DNA of 64,000 nucleotides from Gammaproteobacteria bacterium (GCA_040183005.1 JAMPIW010000007.1:1310188-1374187), one strand, 5' to 3'; counted from the first letter of the stretch, positions 27,577 to 42,600 are shown. Notes: a model not told the origin generated them from the sequence alone. Numbers and translations are program-made.

Positions 27577-29013
27577 ATGGCAAAGAACAAGACACTGACC
27601 ACGGCTAACGGCATTCCCGTCGCAGATAATCAGAATACACTAACTGCCGGCGCACACGGACCGGCGCTGCTACAGGATTATCATCTCGTCGAAAAAAACG
27701 CACACTTCAATCGCGAGCGCATCCCGGAGCGGGTGGTTCACGCCAAAGGCGCGGGCGCCTATGGCTATTTTGAGGTTACCCATGATGTGGCGAAATGGAC
27801 CAAGGCCAGATTCCTGGAAAAAATCGGCAAGAAAACTGAGGTATTCTTGCGTTTTTCAACTGTAGGTGGGGAAAAGGGCTCCGCCGACACCGATCGTGAC
27901 CCGCGCGGCTTTGCCCTGAAGCTCTACACTGAAGACGGAAACTACGACATCACCGGCAATAACACGCCGGTATTTTTCTTGCGTGACCCGCTCAAATTCC
28001 CCGACTTCATCCACACCCAAAAACGCAATCCGCAGACCAACCTGAAAGATCCTGATGCCTTTTGGGATTTTCTGTCGCTCACGCCAGAAGCGCTGCATCA
28101 GGTGACGATCCTCTTCTCCAGCCGCGGCACCCCCAAGTCCTACCGGCATATGGACGGCTTCGGCTCGCATACCTTCATGTGGATCAACGCAGAAGGCAAA
28201 GGCGCGTGGATCAAGTACCACTTCAAGACCGAGACCGGCATCCAGAACCTGACACGGCAAGAGGCGGGGCATCTGGCGGGCGAAGATCCTGATCATGCCA
28301 CGCGCGACCTGTTCAATCACATCAAAGACGGTGGTGAGGCGGCATGGAAACTTCACGTGCAAATCATGCCTTTCGAGGACGCGCCGAAATACCGCTTCAA
28401 CCCCTTTGACGTGACCAAGGTATGGCCGCACAAGGATTACCCACTGATCCCGGTGGGACGTCTGGTGCTCAACCGCAACCCGGAAAATTATTTTGCCGAG
28501 GTCGAACAAGCGGCATTTTCACCTGGCAACATCGTGCCGGGCATAGGTTTCTCGCCGGACAAAATGCTGCAAGGGCGCATCTTTGCCTATGGCGACGCGC
28601 ACCGCTACCGTCTGGGCGCGAACTACCAGCTTCTGCCCGTCAACCGTCCACACGCCGCCGAAGCGGTCAACCACCAGCGCGATGGCGCTATGCGTTTCGA
28701 CGGCAATGGCGGCACAAGCCCGAACTACGAACCCAACAGCTTTGACGGCATCAAGGAAGCGCCCCAGCACGCGCCCTTCCCCTTACCCGTCGAAGGCGTG
28801 GTTGGCCATCATGCACCATCGCACGACGATGACTATGTGCAAGCAGGCAATCTGTACCGCCTGATGCCGGAGACAGAAAAGGCCATGCTCGTCGACAACA
28901 TCGTCACCCACCTCAAAAATGCCCGCAAGGACATCCAAATCCGCCAGGTCGCGCACTTCCGTGGCGCGGACGAGGATTATGGAATGCGCATCGCCAAGGG
29001 GCTGGGTTTATAG
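27577..29013 (+). CDS. katA: Monofunctional heme catalase
   Basis: Breaks down hydrogen peroxide in the cytosol. 478 residues, the small-subunit (clade 3) length. The distal His is in [20 protein letters not shown], the fixed Asn lies in the [14 protein letters not shown] region, and the proximal heme ligand Tyr is in [15 protein letters not shown]. The start is ATG 27577, six bases after GGAG; in-frame starts at 27505 and 27565 are upstream of that site and unlikely. It stands alone, followed by a strong hairpin terminator. Confidence 0.96.
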   Translation: MAKNKTLTTANGIPVADNQNTLTAGAHGPALLQDYHLVEKNAHFNRERIPERVVHAKGAGAYGYFEVTHDVAKWTKARFLEKIGKKTEVFLRFSTVGGEKGSADTDRDPRGFALKLYTEDGNYDITGNNTPVFFLRDPLKFPDFIHTQKRNPQTNLKDPDAFWDFLSLTPEALHQVTILFSSRGTPKSYRHMDGFGSHTFMWINAEGKGAWIKYHFKTETGIQNLTRQEAGHLAGEDPDHATRDLFNHIKDGGEAAWKLHVQIMPFEDAPKYRFNPFDVTKVWPHKDYPLIPVGRLVLNRNPENYFAEVEQAAFSPGNIVPGIGFSPDKMLQGRIFAYGDAHRYRLGANYQLLPVNRPHAAEAVNHQRDGAMRFDGNGGTSPNYEPNSFDGIKEAPQHAPFPLPVEGVVGHHAPSHDDDYVQAGNLYRLMPETEKAMLVDNIVTHLKNARKDIQIRQVAHFRGADEDYGMRIAKGLGL

Positions 29014-29043
29014 AAAAAGGGGGTTATTAAGCATTAACCGATG

Positions 29044-29079
29044 CCCCGGTAAAATCTCAAGCGTGAGGTTTTACCGGGG
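29044..29079 (+). terminator. Hairpin terminator after katA
   Basis: A 16-base stem CCCCGGTAAAATCTCA / TGAGGTTTTACCGGGG with one G-T wobble and a 4-base loop is followed by TTTCTGT. Confidence 0.85.
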
Positions 29080-29123
29080 TTTCTGTAAGATAGGGGAGTT
29101 ACTATCACTGGACGCCTGCCGCC

Positions 29124-29567
29124 ATGCAATTCAACCTGGAACGCGACCCTCGCACCCACACCTTTATTTCCTACGCCCCCGGACAGGTGGTTGTCACCAT
29201 CCCCTGGCGGGAAGGCGATGACACCCCCCTGCTCGTAGACCGCGACGGCGAAGTGCGCGGGCGCATCCGTCACGAAACCTTGACCACCAGCATCATTGTG
29301 ATGCCCGACCAGCTAATAAGAGACTGGCCGCCGAGCACCCCCGCCGAAATAACCGCCGCCCATTTTGAGGCCGTCGCCGAGTTGCAACCCGAAGTCGTGC
29401 TGTTCGGCTCCGGCGCGCGCCTATGGTGGCCACCCAGCGCCCTTCTTGAACCATTTATCAAGCGCGGAATAGGCATAGAGGTAATGGACACCGCAGCGGC
29501 GTGCCGCACGTACAATATCCTGGTCTATGAAGCGCGCAATGTCGCAGCAGCGTTGTTGATGATCTGA
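29124..29567 (+). CDS. Mth938/Xcc1710-like domain protein
   Basis: 147 residues. The pattern TLTTSIIVMPDQLIRDWPPS and PEVVLFGSGARLWWPPSALL, then GIGIEVMDTAAACRTYNILV, is the conserved Mth938 domain, which covers the whole protein. Related proteins occur in bacteria, archaea and as the mitochondrial complex I assembly factor NDUFAF3. The bacterial role is unknown. It lies alone downstream of katA and has no clear ribosome site. Confidence 0.88.
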   Translation: MQFNLERDPRTHTFISYAPGQVVVTIPWREGDDTPLLVDRDGEVRGRIRHETLTTSIIVMPDQLIRDWPPSTPAEITAAHFEAVAELQPEVVLFGSGARLWWPPSALLEPFIKRGIGIEVMDTAAACRTYNILVYEARNVAAALLMI

Positions 29568-29799
29568 CCTGTAGTGGCCCACAGAAAACACGGAGGAAAG
29601 GCCATAACCAAGATCTCCGACAGGACACGAACCCTCGTCATGAAGGGGCGGGAGTTACATTGCTAACGGCTTATTCCAATTCCAGTTCAATCAGAGAATT
29701 AATATATGCCCCACAGTAAATTTGCTCTCTGAGCAACTCTTTGATTGGCTGTGTTTCAGGAACGACAGCCATCGTTGATACTAGAGCTTACACCACAGC

Positions 29800-31458
<1,659 letters not shown>

Positions 31459-31494
31459 CTATCTTCCTTAGGGTGGGTGATGCCCACCTTGTTT

Positions 31495-31581
31495 AACCCA
31501 CACAGTCCATAAACCCCAAAACCGTTTGCCCTGAACCTGTCGAAGGACCGTTTATGGTTCGACAAGCTCACCACGAACGGC
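31495..31581. repeat. Composite palindromic repeat, family B (partial copy)
   Basis: It has the outer left arm (AACCCACACAGTCCATAAA) and the inner hairpin core (GCCCTGAACCTGTCGAAGG ... GGTTCGACAAGCTCACC, ending ACGAACGGC), but no outer right arm. Full copies are at 38874, 49690 and 51511. Confidence 0.8.
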
Positions 31582-31597
31582 ATTGTGCAGAAATCGT

Positions 31598-33097
31598 TTA
31601 GTACGCTTCCAGGTTGCCTCCATCCACATCCAGCGAATGCCGCCAGAACTGATCCTCGCGGTCAAACAGGCGATACGTGCCGCGCGGCCCCCACGTGCCT
31701 GACGGATAGGTATTGATGAACTCGCGCTCCATGGACCACACCTTGAGAATCGGGTCCACTACGCGCCACGCCCACTCGATCTCATCATAGCGCAAGAACA
31801 GCGAATGATCACCTCGCATGGCGTCAAGCAGCAGGTCTTCGTAGGCGTCATATTCCCGGTCATCGTCCTTGCGGTAGGAAGCATCAAGACCGATAGTGCG
31901 GGTATGCATTTCAAGGCCAGGTACTTTGACTTGCAGCTCCACTCTCATGGCCTCACTGGGCTGAATACCCAGCATGATCCAGTTTGGCGTGAGTGGTTCA
32001 TGGTGCGTGTGCCGCAACAAGTGTTGCGGTGGATTTTTGAGGCGGATATAGATCGCCGAACTTCCTTCTATCATACGTTTGCCTGTACGCAGATAAAACG
32101 GTACGCCCTTCCACCGCCAGTTATCGATGTAGAGTTTTAGCGCAGCGTAGGTCTCGGTGGAACTATCAGACGCCACGCCCTCCTCCTCAAGATAACCCGG
32201 CACAGGCTTTCCGTTCACTGTGCCACGGGCATATTGCGCGCGGAAGGCATGGGCATGCACGGCGTTCTGCGGGATGGGGCGGATGGCCTTGAGCACTTTA
32301 ACCTTCTCATCACGCAACGATTCGGCATCCATCATCACTGGCGGCTCCATCGCCACCAGCGTCAGCAATTGCATCAAATGGCTCTGAATCATGTCACGTA
32401 GTGCGCCCGCGCCTTCGTAATAATCCGCGCGCGCCTCGATACCCAAGGTTTCAGAATGTGTGATCTGCACATGATCGATGTAGTTGCGATTCCACAATGG
32501 CTCCAGCAGCAGATTGGCGAAGCGGAACACCAACACGTTCTGCACCGTGCCCTTGCCAAGGTAGTGATCAATGCGGTAGATCTGATTCTCGTTTAAATGT
32601 TTGCTCAACCCCTGTTGCAGGATCTGCGCACTGAGCAAGTCATAGCCAAAGGGTTTTTCGATCACCACCCTGCGCCAGCCGTTTTTCTCTACAAGCAAAC
32701 CGGCCCCCGTCAACTTCTCGATCACCGAGCCAAATTCGGCAGGGCGGATCGACATGTAAAACATCGCATTGGGCGGAAAATTCGGATCTACATCAAGCGT
32801 CTGCTGCAAACGCTGATAAGCATCTGCATCGTCCAAATCACCCTCATGGTAGTACAACCGCTCACGGAAACGCTCGAAAGCCTTTTCATTGAGGCCATGC
32901 GGAAATTTTTCGCACAGCATACCGGACACTTCATCTATCCACTGCTCGCGTTGCCAAGGACGGCGCGCGAACGCAAGTATGACCATTTTGTCAGGCAACC
33001 GCCCCGCCACCTCCAACTGGAACAGCGCGGGTATCAGCTTGCGTCGCGCCAGGTTCCCGGTGGCACCGAATATCACCAGAGTGCAAGGATCAATCAT
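31598..33097 (-). CDS. zwf: Glucose-6-phosphate 1-dehydrogenase
   Basis: The first oxidative pentose-phosphate step, making NADPH. 499 residues from ATG 33097 ([20 protein letters not shown]); this ATG is one base after the gnd stop, so the longer frame to 33139 is rejected. The nucleotide site is [10 protein letters not shown], where GxxGDLxxRK is more common. The active site [14 protein letters not shown] with its catalytic His is intact, followed by [15 protein letters not shown]. Confidence 0.97.
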   Translation of the reverse strand: MIDPCTLVIFGATGNLARRKLIPALFQLEVAGRLPDKMVILAFARRPWQREQWIDEVSGMLCEKFPHGLNEKAFERFRERLYYHEGDLDDADAYQRLQQTLDVDPNFPPNAMFYMSIRPAEFGSVIEKLTGAGLLVEKNGWRRVVIEKPFGYDLLSAQILQQGLSKHLNENQIYRIDHYLGKGTVQNVLVFRFANLLLEPLWNRNYIDHVQITHSETLGIEARADYYEGAGALRDMIQSHLMQLLTLVAMEPPVMMDAESLRDEKVKVLKAIRPIPQNAVHAHAFRAQYARGTVNGKPVPGYLEEEGVASDSSTETYAALKLYIDNWRWKGVPFYLRTGKRMIEGSSAIYIRLKNPPQHLLRHTHHEPLTPNWIMLGIQPSEAMRVELQVKVPGLEMHTRTIGLDASYRKDDDREYDAYEDLLLDAMRGDHSLFLRYDEIEWAWRVVDPILKVWSMEREFINTYPSGTWGPRGTYRLFDREDQFWRHSLDVDGGNLEAY

Positions 33098-33098
33098 C

Positions 33099-34016
33099 TT
33101 ATTCACCCGCGCTCTTGATGGCGTGTCCGCCAAAGGCATTCCGCATCAAAGACAACAGGCGATAAGGATAACCCTCTTTGTCCTGGCTCGCGAACCGCAT
33201 CTGCAACGCCAGCGTCATGACCGGCGTTGCAACACCCTGGTCAATGGCCTCCACCGCTGTCCAGCGTCCCTCACCGGAGTCCGCGACGTAGGGCGCGATA
33301 TTCTCCAGCGTCTGACCACCATTCTTCAACGCCTCCGCCGTGAGATCGAGCAGCCAGCTCCGTACTACAGAACTGTGCCGCCATAGCTCAGTGATTTTTG
33401 CCAGATCCAGCGCAAACTCCTCTTTGCCACGCAGCAAGGACAGCCCTTCGGCGAAGGCCTGCATCATGCCGTATTCAATGCCATTGTGGATCATTTTGGT
33501 GAAGTGGCCGGCGCCTACCGGCCCGACATGCGCCCAGCCGCGATCTGGCGCGGGCGCCAACACTTTGAGCGCCGGTTCCAGCACTGCCGCCACTTCTGGC
33601 GTGCCACCCACCATCAGACAGTAGCCATTATCCAAGCCCCAGATACCGCCCGACGTGCCCGCGTCCATGAACCCGATGCCGTGTTCCGCCAACCACGCAC
33701 CTCGGCGCTCGCTGTCGTGATAGTTGGAATTGCCTCCGTCCACCACGACGTCACCCCTGGAAAGCAGCGGGATCAAATCACGAATCTGCTGCTCGGTCGG
33801 CTCTCCGCTGGGCAACATTATCCATACCACGCGCGGCGACGGCAGTTGTTGCACCGCCTCGGCCACCGATGCCGCAGGGATCATGCCCTCTTCGGCGGCG
33901 ATTTTCTTGACTATGTCTTGTGATCGGTTGTAACCCACCACCTCAACACCACCCCGGCACAAACGACGCGCCATGTTACCGCCCATTTTACCCAATCCTA
34001 TCAATGCCATTTTCAT
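33099..34016 (-). CDS. gnd: 6-phosphogluconate dehydrogenase, short (GndA/YqeC-like) type
   Basis: Oxidative decarboxylation of 6-phosphogluconate to ribulose-5-phosphate. 305 residues, the short single-unit form, unlike the ~470-residue E. coli Gnd. The Rossmann motif is [49 protein letters not shown] and [20 protein letters not shown] are family signatures with the catalytic Lys and Glu. Short forms often prefer NAD+. It is first in the operon, one base before zwf. Confidence 0.95.
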   Translation of the reverse strand: MKMALIGLGKMGGNMARRLCRGGVEVVGYNRSQDIVKKIAAEEGMIPAASVAEAVQQLPSPRVVWIMLPSGEPTEQQIRDLIPLLSRGDVVVDGGNSNYHDSERRGAWLAEHGIGFMDAGTSGGIWGLDNGYCLMVGGTPEVAAVLEPALKVLAPAPDRGWAHVGPVGAGHFTKMIHNGIEYGMMQAFAEGLSLLRGKEEFALDLAKITELWRHSSVVRSWLLDLTAEALKNGGQTLENIAPYVADSGEGRWTAVEAIDQGVATPVMTLALQMRFASQDKEGYPYRLLSLMRNAFGGHAIKSAGE

Positions 34017-34418
<402 letters not shown>

Positions 34419-34576
34419 ATTTTTTGGTACACCCAGTGGACCTCAACTGGGATGATGCGAGGGGGCTAATGATACTTCAAATGCACATCTGATAACAAAC
34501 AAAAAATGACATTTATTCGGTTCTGCACCGCACTTAATTTTGCGGCCGAAATAACGCAGCATCGCGCAACAGCCGA

Positions 34577-34933
34577 TCACCCTTTCAAAATATATAGCAA
34601 CTCTTCTAGTTCATGCTGCATTTGCTGAACAATCTGCTGGCTATGAGTAACGTCGCTTTTCGCGCTGTCTCCTGACAAACGTTGGCGCGCACCGCCGATA
34701 GTGAAACCGTGTTCATAGAGCAAACTGCGGATCTGGCGCACCATGATCACGTCCTGCCGCTGATAATAACGCCGGTTACCGCGCCGCTTGATAGGCTTGA
34801 GCTGGGGGAATTCCTGCTCCCAGTAGCGCAACACGTGCGGTTTGACGTCGCACAGGTCACTCACCTCACCGATGGTGAAGTAGCGTTTGCCGGGAATGAC
34901 CGGCAGTCCGTTATGGCTGCTGGCTTCCAGCAT
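34577..34933 (-). CDS. MerR-family transcriptional regulator
   Basis: 118 residues. The winged helix is [20 protein letters not shown], then [20 protein letters not shown], followed by the [20 protein letters not shown] helix and a short coiled coil. It has no Cys cluster, so it is not a metal sensor of the MerR/CueR kind. It overlaps the ihfA end by 23 bases, an arrangement conserved in many Gammaproteobacteria and Betaproteobacteria. Its target is unknown. Confidence 0.9.
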   Translation of the reverse strand: MLEASSHNGLPVIPGKRYFTIGEVSDLCDVKPHVLRYWEQEFPQLKPIKRRGNRRYYQRQDVIMVRQIRSLLYEHGFTIGGARQRLSGDSAKSDVTHSQQIVQQMQHELEELLYILKG

Positions 34934-35213
34934 ACGCCTCTACCCGCGCTTTTAATTTCTGACCAGGATGGAAGGTTACGACACGGCGCGATGTGATCGG
35001 AATCTCCTCGCCTGTCTTGGGGTTACGTCCAGGGCGCTGCCGCTTATCGCGCAGATTGAAATTACCGAAACCGGAGAGCTTGACCTGCACCCCTTTGGCC
35101 AACGCGTCGCGCACCTCCTCGAAAAACATTTCCACCAGCTCTTTGGCTTCACGCTTGTTCAAGCCAAGGTCTTCGAACAATTTTTCGGCCAATTCCGCCT
35201 TTGTCAACGCCAT
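34911..35213 (-). CDS. ihfA: Integration host factor subunit alpha
   Basis: 100 residues, usual length. Begins [20 protein letters not shown]. The DNA-intercalating arm has [20 protein letters not shown] and [20 protein letters not shown]. It pairs with IhfB (not in this window) to bend DNA. The start is four bases after the pheT stop. Confidence 0.98.
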   Translation of the reverse strand: MALTKAELAEKLFEDLGLNKREAKELVEMFFEEVRDALAKGVQVKLSGFGNFNLRDKRQRPGRNPKTGEEIPITSRRVVTFHPGQKLKARVEAYAGSQQP

Positions 35214-35217
35214 GATT

Positions 35218-37599
35218 CTAGTCTCTCAATTTAGCGCCAAGGTCCAACCCAAGCTTGTTTAACACTATTTCCATGAGGCTGTTAACATCCTCATCCGTAA
35301 GAGTGCGCGAAGAATCCTGCCACGTCAAGCCCAAAGCAAGGCTTTTTCTTCCAGGATCAATGCCTTTGCCGCGATATACGTCAAACAACTGCACGTTTTG
35401 CAACAGCGTACCAGCCACGCCGACCACGCAATCATGCACGGCCTGCGACGAAACAGCCTCATCCACGATGATAGCAATATCACGGCGGATTGCCGGGTAT
35501 TTGGATATTTCATGAAAACGCGGCAACCTAGCTTGCCCGATAGCCGACAAGCACAATTCAAACAGCAATACTCTCCCCGTCAAGCCTAATTCACGCTCCA
35601 CGACAGGGTGAACAGCACCTATCCAACCCACCAGATCACCGTCGCGCCGGGTAATGGCGGCGGATTGACCAGGATGAAGCGCCGGGTGTTGCCTGGCAGC
35701 AAAAATAAACTCATCTGAACACGCGGTCAATCCCAGCAAGGCTTCGACATCAGCCTTGAGATCATAAAAGTCCGCAAGCCGCATCTGCTCGCCCCATTGC
35801 TCCGGACAAAGGTTGCCAGTAACAACCCCCGCGACCATTTTTTCTTCTTTAATTCCATTGTCTTGCGGCAAGAATCTCACGCCCGCCTCAAATAGCCTGA
35901 TCCGCCCCTGCTGACGATTTTGGTTATACATCAGCGCCTGTATCAGGCCCGGCCAGAGGCTGGTACGCATCACTGCCATATCCGCCGAAATCGGGTTAGC
36001 CAACGCCAAGGGTGTGGTTTGCGGATCCAGCACGCGTTGCAAAGCGGAATCGACAAAACTATAGGTGATCGCCTCCTGATAGCTTCGATCTATCAATATC
36101 TGACGCATCCGCCCCACATCAATACGTGACTCCGGTTGTGAATGAATGGTCAACGGCCCCACGGGCCGGGCGCTGGGGAGTTCGGTGTAGCCGTGAATCC
36201 GCCCGACCTCTTCGATGAGATCGGCCTCGATAGCAATATCAAAGCGGAAACTCGGCGGAGTAACCTGCCAATCTTCCCCCTCGTGAGCCACCCCCATACC
36301 AAGCCGTACCAAGATGTCGGAGACCTGATAGCCAGGAATAGCCACCCCCAGCAAACGGCGCACGCGCGCGGCGCGCAGCTTGATAGGCTTTCGCTCAGGC
36401 AGATGTTCCTGGGCCACGGCCTCGACCACCGGCCCCGCCTGCCCCCCCACAATTGCCAGCAACAAGGCGGTGGCACGTTCCATGGCGCGCCGCGGCAGGT
36501 TCGGATCAACCCCGCGCTCGAAGCGGTGCGATGAGTCAGTATGCAGTCCGTAGCGGCGCGCATGGCCGCTCACCGCCGCCGGCGCAAAGAAGGCGCTTTC
36601 CAGAAACAGCGTGTCCGTCACGTCACTGATCGCCGCGTCCAGCCCGCCCATGATCCCGGCGATAGCCTGCGGCTGACGCTGATCGCATATCAGCAAAGTG
36701 CCCGCATCGAGGGTGACCTGCTGTCCATCCAGTAGCGTGATAACCTCCCCTGCGAGCGCGTACCGCACATGGATGCTGCCGCTCAGCTTCGCCAGATCAA
36801 AGGCGTGCATCGGCTGGCCCATTTCCAGTAGAACGTAATTGGTAACGTCCACCACCGGGCCGATGCTGCGCACACCGCTACGGCGCAGACGTTCGCGCAT
36901 CCACAACGGCGTCTCGGCGCTCGGATTGACGCCCTTGATGACGCGTCCCACATAACGCGGGCACGCAGCGGGGGCGGCGACTTCAATGGGCAAAATATCT
37001 GTGATGGTAGCAGGCACCTCAGCGATAGACGGCGCGGCCACAGTCAGCCGGTTCAACACCGCCACCTCGCGTGCAATCCCGGCGATACTCAGGCAATCAC
37101 CGCGATTGGGCGTAATCCCCAATTCGATGCTGGCATCGTCGAGATGAAGATAGACGCGCACATCCGCACCGGGCAGGGTGTCGGGCGGCAAGACCATCAA
37201 ACCATTAGCATTCTCTGCCAGACCCAGTTCCTTGGCGGAGCACAACATACCAAAGGATTCGACACCACGCAGCTTCGCCCGCTTGATCTCCAGCCCGCCG
37301 GGGAGCTGCGCTCCAACCAGTGCAGCGGGCACACGCAGCCCTACCTGCACATTGGCTGCACCACACACGATCTGCAATGGCTGCGCCTCACCGATATTCA
37401 CCTGGCACACCTTGAGACGCTCGGCATCCGGATGCGGCGCAACCACCAGCACCTCGCCTACTACCACCTTTGAAAAGGCAGGCGCGACAGGCTCAATGGC
37501 ATCGACTTCCAAGCCAGCCATGGTCAACTGCGCGGATAATTGTTCGGTGGTGATAGCGGGATTCACCCATTCCCGCAACCAGTGTTCGCTGAATTTCAT
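35218..37599 (-). CDS. pheT: Phenylalanine-tRNA ligase beta subunit
   Basis: 793 residues. Domains in order: N-terminal region, EMAP/OB-type tRNA-binding domain ([20 protein letters not shown]), B3/B4 editing domain, B5 domain ([20 protein letters not shown]), class II-like core and C-terminal FDX-ACB anticodon-binding domain ([20 protein letters not shown] ... [19 protein letters not shown]). It lies 190 bases from pheS, which is wide for this pair; that gap has no recognisable gene. Confidence 0.98.
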   Translation of the reverse strand: MKFSEHWLREWVNPAITTEQLSAQLTMAGLEVDAIEPVAPAFSKVVVGEVLVVAPHPDAERLKVCQVNIGEAQPLQIVCGAANVQVGLRVPAALVGAQLPGGLEIKRAKLRGVESFGMLCSAKELGLAENANGLMVLPPDTLPGADVRVYLHLDDASIELGITPNRGDCLSIAGIAREVAVLNRLTVAAPSIAEVPATITDILPIEVAAPAACPRYVGRVIKGVNPSAETPLWMRERLRRSGVRSIGPVVDVTNYVLLEMGQPMHAFDLAKLSGSIHVRYALAGEVITLLDGQQVTLDAGTLLICDQRQPQAIAGIMGGLDAAISDVTDTLFLESAFFAPAAVSGHARRYGLHTDSSHRFERGVDPNLPRRAMERATALLLAIVGGQAGPVVEAVAQEHLPERKPIKLRAARVRRLLGVAIPGYQVSDILVRLGMGVAHEGEDWQVTPPSFRFDIAIEADLIEEVGRIHGYTELPSARPVGPLTIHSQPESRIDVGRMRQILIDRSYQEAITYSFVDSALQRVLDPQTTPLALANPISADMAVMRTSLWPGLIQALMYNQNRQQGRIRLFEAGVRFLPQDNGIKEEKMVAGVVTGNLCPEQWGEQMRLADFYDLKADVEALLGLTACSDEFIFAARQHPALHPGQSAAITRRDGDLVGWIGAVHPVVERELGLTGRVLLFELCLSAIGQARLPRFHEISKYPAIRRDIAIIVDEAVSSQAVHDCVVGVAGTLLQNVQLFDVYRGKGIDPGRKSLALGLTWQDSSRTLTDEDVNSLMEIVLNKLGLDLGAKLRD

Positions 37600-37789
37600 G
37601 ATGCTTTACCGTATAAGAACATTAACCCTAAAAAACTCAGCCATCCACGAAAATCACAAAAAACACGAAAATATTCAAACGCATATCGCGATATTACTTG
37701 CCACCTGTCCAGTGAATTGCTGAAAAAATCCATGTTTTTGTTTTATTTCGTAACAACGTGCCTTTCGCGGACAAAAAGCGGTTTTCAAG

Positions 37790-38863
<1,074 letters not shown>

Positions 38864-38873
38864 TTGTGACTTC

Positions 38874-38998
38874 AACCCAGATTATCCATTAGCCCTAAAA
38901 CCGTTCGCCCTGAGCCTGTCGAAGGGCCGTCCATGGTTCGACAAGCTCACCACGAACGGCGGTGTACTCCCTATTTCGCCTAACGGACAACCTGGGCT
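38874..38998. repeat. Composite palindromic repeat, family B (full copy)
   Basis: Outer arms AACCCAGATTATCCATTAG (38874-38892) and CTAACGGACAACCTGGGCT (38980-38998), with an inner hairpin (CGCCCTGAGCCTGTCGAAGG ... GGTTCGACAAGCTCACC, ending ACGAACGGC). About 125 bases, between rplT and pheS. Confidence 0.85.
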
Positions 38999-39017
38999 CG
39001 ATCCCTAATAACAAAAT

Positions 39018-39043
39018 AGGGGAAAGGTTTTGGCCTTTCCCCT
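39018..39043 (-). terminator. Hairpin after rplT
   Basis: On the minus strand the 10-base stem AGGGGAAAGG/CCTTTCCCCT with a 6-base loop is followed by ATTTTGTT. It lies between rplT and pheS and may act as a terminator or as the attenuator of pheST seen in enterobacteria. Confidence 0.7.
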
Positions 39044-39095
39044 GTCTTTATCGCTTCAACCGCCACCGAGATGGCGAATAATCACATCACTATTT

Positions 39096-39455
39096 TCAGC
39101 TCGACAGTCCAGCCTTGGCCTTTTCCGCCAATAGGGCAAATGCAGCCTTGTCATAGACCGCGATATCAGCCAAAACCTTACGGTCGATTGCCACAGCGGC
39201 CTTATTCAGGCCGTTGATCATACGGCTGTAGGACAGGCCGCACTCACGCGAGGCGGCGTTGATACGGGTAATCCACAGGGCGCGGAACTGACGCTTCCTC
39301 TGGCGGCGATCACGGTAGGCATACTGGCCGGCCTTGATGACGCTCTGGGTTGCTACGCGGAAGACACTGTTGCGTCTACCACGATGGCCCTTGGCCTGAT
39401 CGATAATTTTTTTGTGTCTGGCGCGGGCGGTAACGCCACGTTTTACTCTTGGCAT
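39096..39455 (-). CDS. rplT: 50S ribosomal protein L20
   Basis: 119 residues. [20 protein letters not shown], then [20 protein letters not shown] and [20 protein letters not shown]. An early 23S rRNA assembly protein that in several bacteria represses the rpmI-rplT part of this operon. Confidence 0.99.
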   Translation of the reverse strand: MPRVKRGVTARARHKKIIDQAKGHRGRRNSVFRVATQSVIKAGQYAYRDRRQRKRQFRALWITRINAASRECGLSYSRMINGLNKAAVAIDRKVLADIAVYDKAAFALLAEKAKAGLSS

Positions 39456-39473
39456 AGCTTAATTCCTCGTTCC

Positions 39474-39671
39474 TTAACTGTTGGGCAGCAGACGGTTAAG
39501 TCCTGCCACATCGGATTTGTCCAGCATCGAGTTATGACGCAGGTGCCGTTTCCGCTTTGAACTCTTTTTAGTGAGGATGTGGTTACGGAACGATTGTTTG
39601 TGTTTAAAGCCGCCAGAGGCCGTGCGCTTGAAACGCTTGGCCGCGCCGCTATTGGTTTTCAACTTAGGCAT
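39474..39671 (-). CDS. rpmI: 50S ribosomal protein L35
   Basis: 65 residues. [20 protein letters not shown], then [13 protein letters not shown]. It lies between infC and rplT as usual. Confidence 0.99.
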   Translation of the reverse strand: MPKLKTNSGAAKRFKRTASGGFKHKQSFRNHILTKKSSKRKRHLRHNSMLDKSDVAGLNRLLPNS

Positions 39672-39750
39672 TAAAATAACTCCGCATTCGTTAAATAAAA
39701 ATGTTTGCTTTGCAGGAGCGCCAACACCCTAAAGGGCACCATTACCGCTC

Positions 39751-40266
39751 CTACTTCTTGGGGGAAAGAACCATCACCATCTGGCGGCCTTCCATTTTCG
39801 GGTGTTGTTCAACAACACCGACTTCCGCCAGATCGACTTCAAGCCGTTTTACGATCTTGAACCCGAGTTCTTGGTGCACCAGCTCTCGGCCACGGAACCT
39901 GATGGTTACCTTGGCCTTATCCCCTTCACTCAGGAAACGTATCAGGTTGCGTAGTTTTACCTGATAATCCCCTTCCTCCGTCCCTGGTCGAAACTTTACT
40001 TCCTTAACCTGGATTTGCTTCTGTTTCTTTTTCGCCGCATGGCGCTTCTTGCTTTCTTCAAACAAGAACTTGCCATAATCCATAATGCGGCATACGGGAG
40101 GCGTCGCGTTCGGGACAATCTCCACAAGATCCAGCTCGGCCTCGATAGCCATTTGCAGCGCCTCTCTCGAGGTAACCACGCCTACCATCTCTCCATCGAC
40201 TCCGATCAGGCGAACCTGCGGGGACCTTATCTCATCATTGAGGCGAACCTCTTTGTCAGCGGCGAT
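39751..40266 (-). CDS. infC: Translation initiation factor IF-3, ATC start codon
   Basis: Binds the 30S subunit, checks start codons and prevents subunit joining. Using ATG 40188 would drop the conserved N-terminus. Reading upstream in frame gives [20 protein letters not shown] back to ATC at 40266-40264, seven bases after GGAGGG. This gives 171 residues, close to the family norm. [20 protein letters not shown] and [20 protein letters not shown] are signatures. A rare start (ATT, ATC or ATA) is the known basis of IF-3 self-regulation. The start is three bases after the thrS stop, and the ribosome site lies inside thrS. Confidence 0.95.
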   Translation of the reverse strand: MAADKEVRLNDEIRSPQVRLIGVDGEMVGVVTSREALQMAIEAELDLVEIVPNATPPVCRIMDYGKFLFEESKKRHAAKKKQKQIQVKEVKFRPGTEEGDYQVKLRNLIRFLSEGDKAKVTIRFRGRELVHQELGFKIVKRLEVDLAEVGVVEQHPKMEGRQMVMVLSPKK

Positions 40267-40269
40267 ACT

Positions 40270-42195
40270 CTAACCCTCCGAAACAGTAAGGCCGCGGCTC
40301 GCGATATCGGCATTGAGACGACCCAGGAAGGCATCAAGTGACATGCTGCCCAGATCTTCTCCGCCACGCGCACGCACGGCCAGCAAACGTTCATTTACTT
40401 CGCGATCTCCTATAACGAGGAGGTACGGCACACGCTGTAACGTGTGCTCACGAATTTTAAAGCCGATCTTCTCATTTCTCAAGTCTGATTTAACCCTGAA
40501 ACCCTGTTTTCTCAGTAATTCTTCAATTTCCTGCGTATATCCGGCCTGTTTATCGGTAATATTCATCACCACCACCTGGACGGGCGCCAACCAGACAGGA
40601 AAGAAACCGGCATGGTGCTCGATCAAAATGCCGATAAAACGCTCCAGCGAACCCAGTATGGCGCGGTGCAGCATGACGGGTACTTTCCGGGAGCTGTCTT
40701 CGGAGATATAGGATGCGTCAAGCCGCTCCGGCAAGGAAAAATCAAGCTGTACTGTACCACATTGCCAGACGCGCCCAATGGAATCCTTGAGCGAGAACTC
40801 GATTTTCGGTCCATAGAAGGCGCCCTCGCCCGGCTGCAAATCCCACGACAGGCCTTTGCTGTTGAGTGCTTGCTCCAGCGCATGCTCCGCCTTGTCCCAC
40901 GCCTCATCCAAGCCGACACGCTTTTCGGGACGGGTGGAGAGCTTAACTAAAATCTCGTTAAAACCAAAATCCGCGTATACCTTGCGCACCAGATCAATGA
41001 ACACGGAGACCTCATCCTGAACCTGCTCCTCGGTGCAAAAGATATGCGCGTCATCCTGCGTGAAGCCGCGCACCCGCATGATGCCGTGCAGCGCGCCGGA
41101 GGGCTCATTGCGGTGACAGGAGCCAAACTCGGCCAGGCGCAGCGGCAGATCGCGGTAGCTCTTCAAGCCCTGATTGAACACCTGGATGTGTCCAGGGCAA
41201 TTCATCGGCTTAACAGCAAAGTCGCGCGACTCGGAGTGCGTGGTAAACATGTTCTCGCGGTAATTTTCCCAGTGCCCGGATTTTTCCCACATCATCCGGT
41301 CCATCACCTGCGGGGTACGGATTTCCTGATAGCCGTTATCGCGGAATACCTGGCGCATGTACTGTTCCACCACCTGCCAAATACCCCACCCCTTGGGATG
41401 CCAGAACACCATGCCCGGCGCTTCCTCCTGAAGATGGAATAGATCCTGGGCCTTGCCTATCTTGCGGTGATCACGCTTTTCAGCCTCTTCCAGGCGGTGC
41501 AGATAGGCGTCGAGCGCCTTCTTGTCGGACCAGGCGGTGCCGTAGATGCGCTGCAACATCGCATTTTTCGAATCGCCGCGCCAATATGCCCCCGCCACCT
41601 TCATCAGCTTAAAGGCCTTGATCTTTCCGGTCGAAGGCACGTGCGGACCACGGCACAGATCGGTAAAGTCACCTTGGCTATAGAGGGACAACACTTCGTG
41701 CGCCGGGATATCTTCAATGATCTTGGCCTTGTATTCCTCACCCATGTTGCGGAAGAAGATCACGGCCTCATCACGCGGCATCACCGAGCGGGACACTGGC
41801 AGATCCTGGGCAGTCAATTCCAGCATCTTGTTTTCGATGGCCTGGAGATCTTCCGGGGTAAAGGGGCGCTGATAGGCAAAATCGTAGTAAAAGCCGTCTT
41901 CGATCACCGGGCCGATGGTCACCTGGGCGTCGGGAAATAACGCCTTGACGGCTTGCGCCAGCAAATGGGCGCAGGAATGACGGATAACTTCCAGGCCCTC
42001 GGGACCTTTGTCGGTCACAATCGCTAGGTGGGCGTCATGCTCGATGACATACGAGATATCGACCAGCCTGTCATCAATCTTGCCCGCCAGGGCGGCCTTG
42101 GCCAAACCGGCGCCAATGCTCGCGGCGACCTGCTGCACGGTCACGGGATGATCGAAGTTACGCTGACTACCGTCGGGAAGGGTTATGATGGGCAT
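40270..42195 (-). CDS. thrS: Threonine-tRNA ligase
   Basis: 641 residues. N-terminal TGS domain ([20 protein letters not shown]), editing domain ([20 protein letters not shown]), class II core with [20 protein letters not shown] and zinc ligands, motif 3 ([20 protein letters not shown]) and anticodon-binding domain. First protein gene of the thrS-infC-rpmI-rplT-pheST-ihfA run, 43 bases after tRNA-Val. Confidence 0.99.
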   Translation of the reverse strand: MPIITLPDGSQRNFDHPVTVQQVAASIGAGLAKAALAGKIDDRLVDISYVIEHDAHLAIVTDKGPEGLEVIRHSCAHLLAQAVKALFPDAQVTIGPVIEDGFYYDFAYQRPFTPEDLQAIENKMLELTAQDLPVSRSVMPRDEAVIFFRNMGEEYKAKIIEDIPAHEVLSLYSQGDFTDLCRGPHVPSTGKIKAFKLMKVAGAYWRGDSKNAMLQRIYGTAWSDKKALDAYLHRLEEAEKRDHRKIGKAQDLFHLQEEAPGMVFWHPKGWGIWQVVEQYMRQVFRDNGYQEIRTPQVMDRMMWEKSGHWENYRENMFTTHSESRDFAVKPMNCPGHIQVFNQGLKSYRDLPLRLAEFGSCHRNEPSGALHGIMRVRGFTQDDAHIFCTEEQVQDEVSVFIDLVRKVYADFGFNEILVKLSTRPEKRVGLDEAWDKAEHALEQALNSKGLSWDLQPGEGAFYGPKIEFSLKDSIGRVWQCGTVQLDFSLPERLDASYISEDSSRKVPVMLHRAILGSLERFIGILIEHHAGFFPVWLAPVQVVVMNITDKQAGYTQEIEELLRKQGFRVKSDLRNEKIGFKIREHTLQRVPYLLVIGDREVNERLLAVRARGGEDLGSMSLDAFLGRLNADIASRGLTVSEG

Positions 42196-42238
42196 GATTA
42201 CAGATGGGTATGATTACAAACGGTGGGACCAGCAATCC

Positions 42239-42315
42239 TGGTAGGCGCGATTGGACTCGAACCAACGACCCCCACCATGTCAAGGTGGTGCTCTAACCAA
42301 CTGAGCTACGCGCCT
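42239..42315 (-). tRNA. tRNA-Val (anticodon GAC), CCA encoded
   Basis: 77 bases. Acceptor AGGCGCG/CGCGCCT, D arm TAGCTCAGTTGGTTAGAGCA, anticodon loop CTTGACA giving GAC, T arm GTTGGTTCGAGTCCAAT and CCA at 42239-42241. The body is nearly identical to E. coli tRNA-Val(GAC). It directly precedes thrS and may be co-transcribed. Confidence 0.96.
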
Positions 42316-42406
42316 ACTTATTCAAGAGGCGAAAAAATAACATAATCCCGGGGACAATTACAAGCCATATCTTACATTTCGCCAGGGCCGCCCCATTAAA
42401 ACTCTA

Positions 42407-42499
42407 TTAGCAAGCTATCCGTTGGCGCGATAGAACTGCACTCAGCATATTGCCCCCCCCGTCGACCACAACCACTGTGCCTGCGGAGTATGAATTACC
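42407..42499 (-). pseudogene. Possible C-terminal remnant of a short-chain dehydrogenase
   Basis: 31 codons to a TAA: GNSYSAGTVVVVDGGGNMLS and on to the stop. 'AGTVVVVDGGG' matches the C-terminal 'G-x-V-x-x-VDGG' motif of SDR enzymes. No start or upstream SDR motifs are present. It lies between leuC and tRNA-Val. Confidence 0.35.
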
Positions 42500-42600
42500 A
42501 AACACCAAACAGATACAGGTAGGCATCAGCCCCAATAATCAACCGCAAATTACGTGCGGCTGAAAATTGAAAAACCTCAGGGAAGCGGCCTGTCAGAGGT

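Noticed and set aside
37600-37789. Possible small gene between pheS and pheT
   Set aside because: Frames are short, with no ribosome site and no conserved motif.
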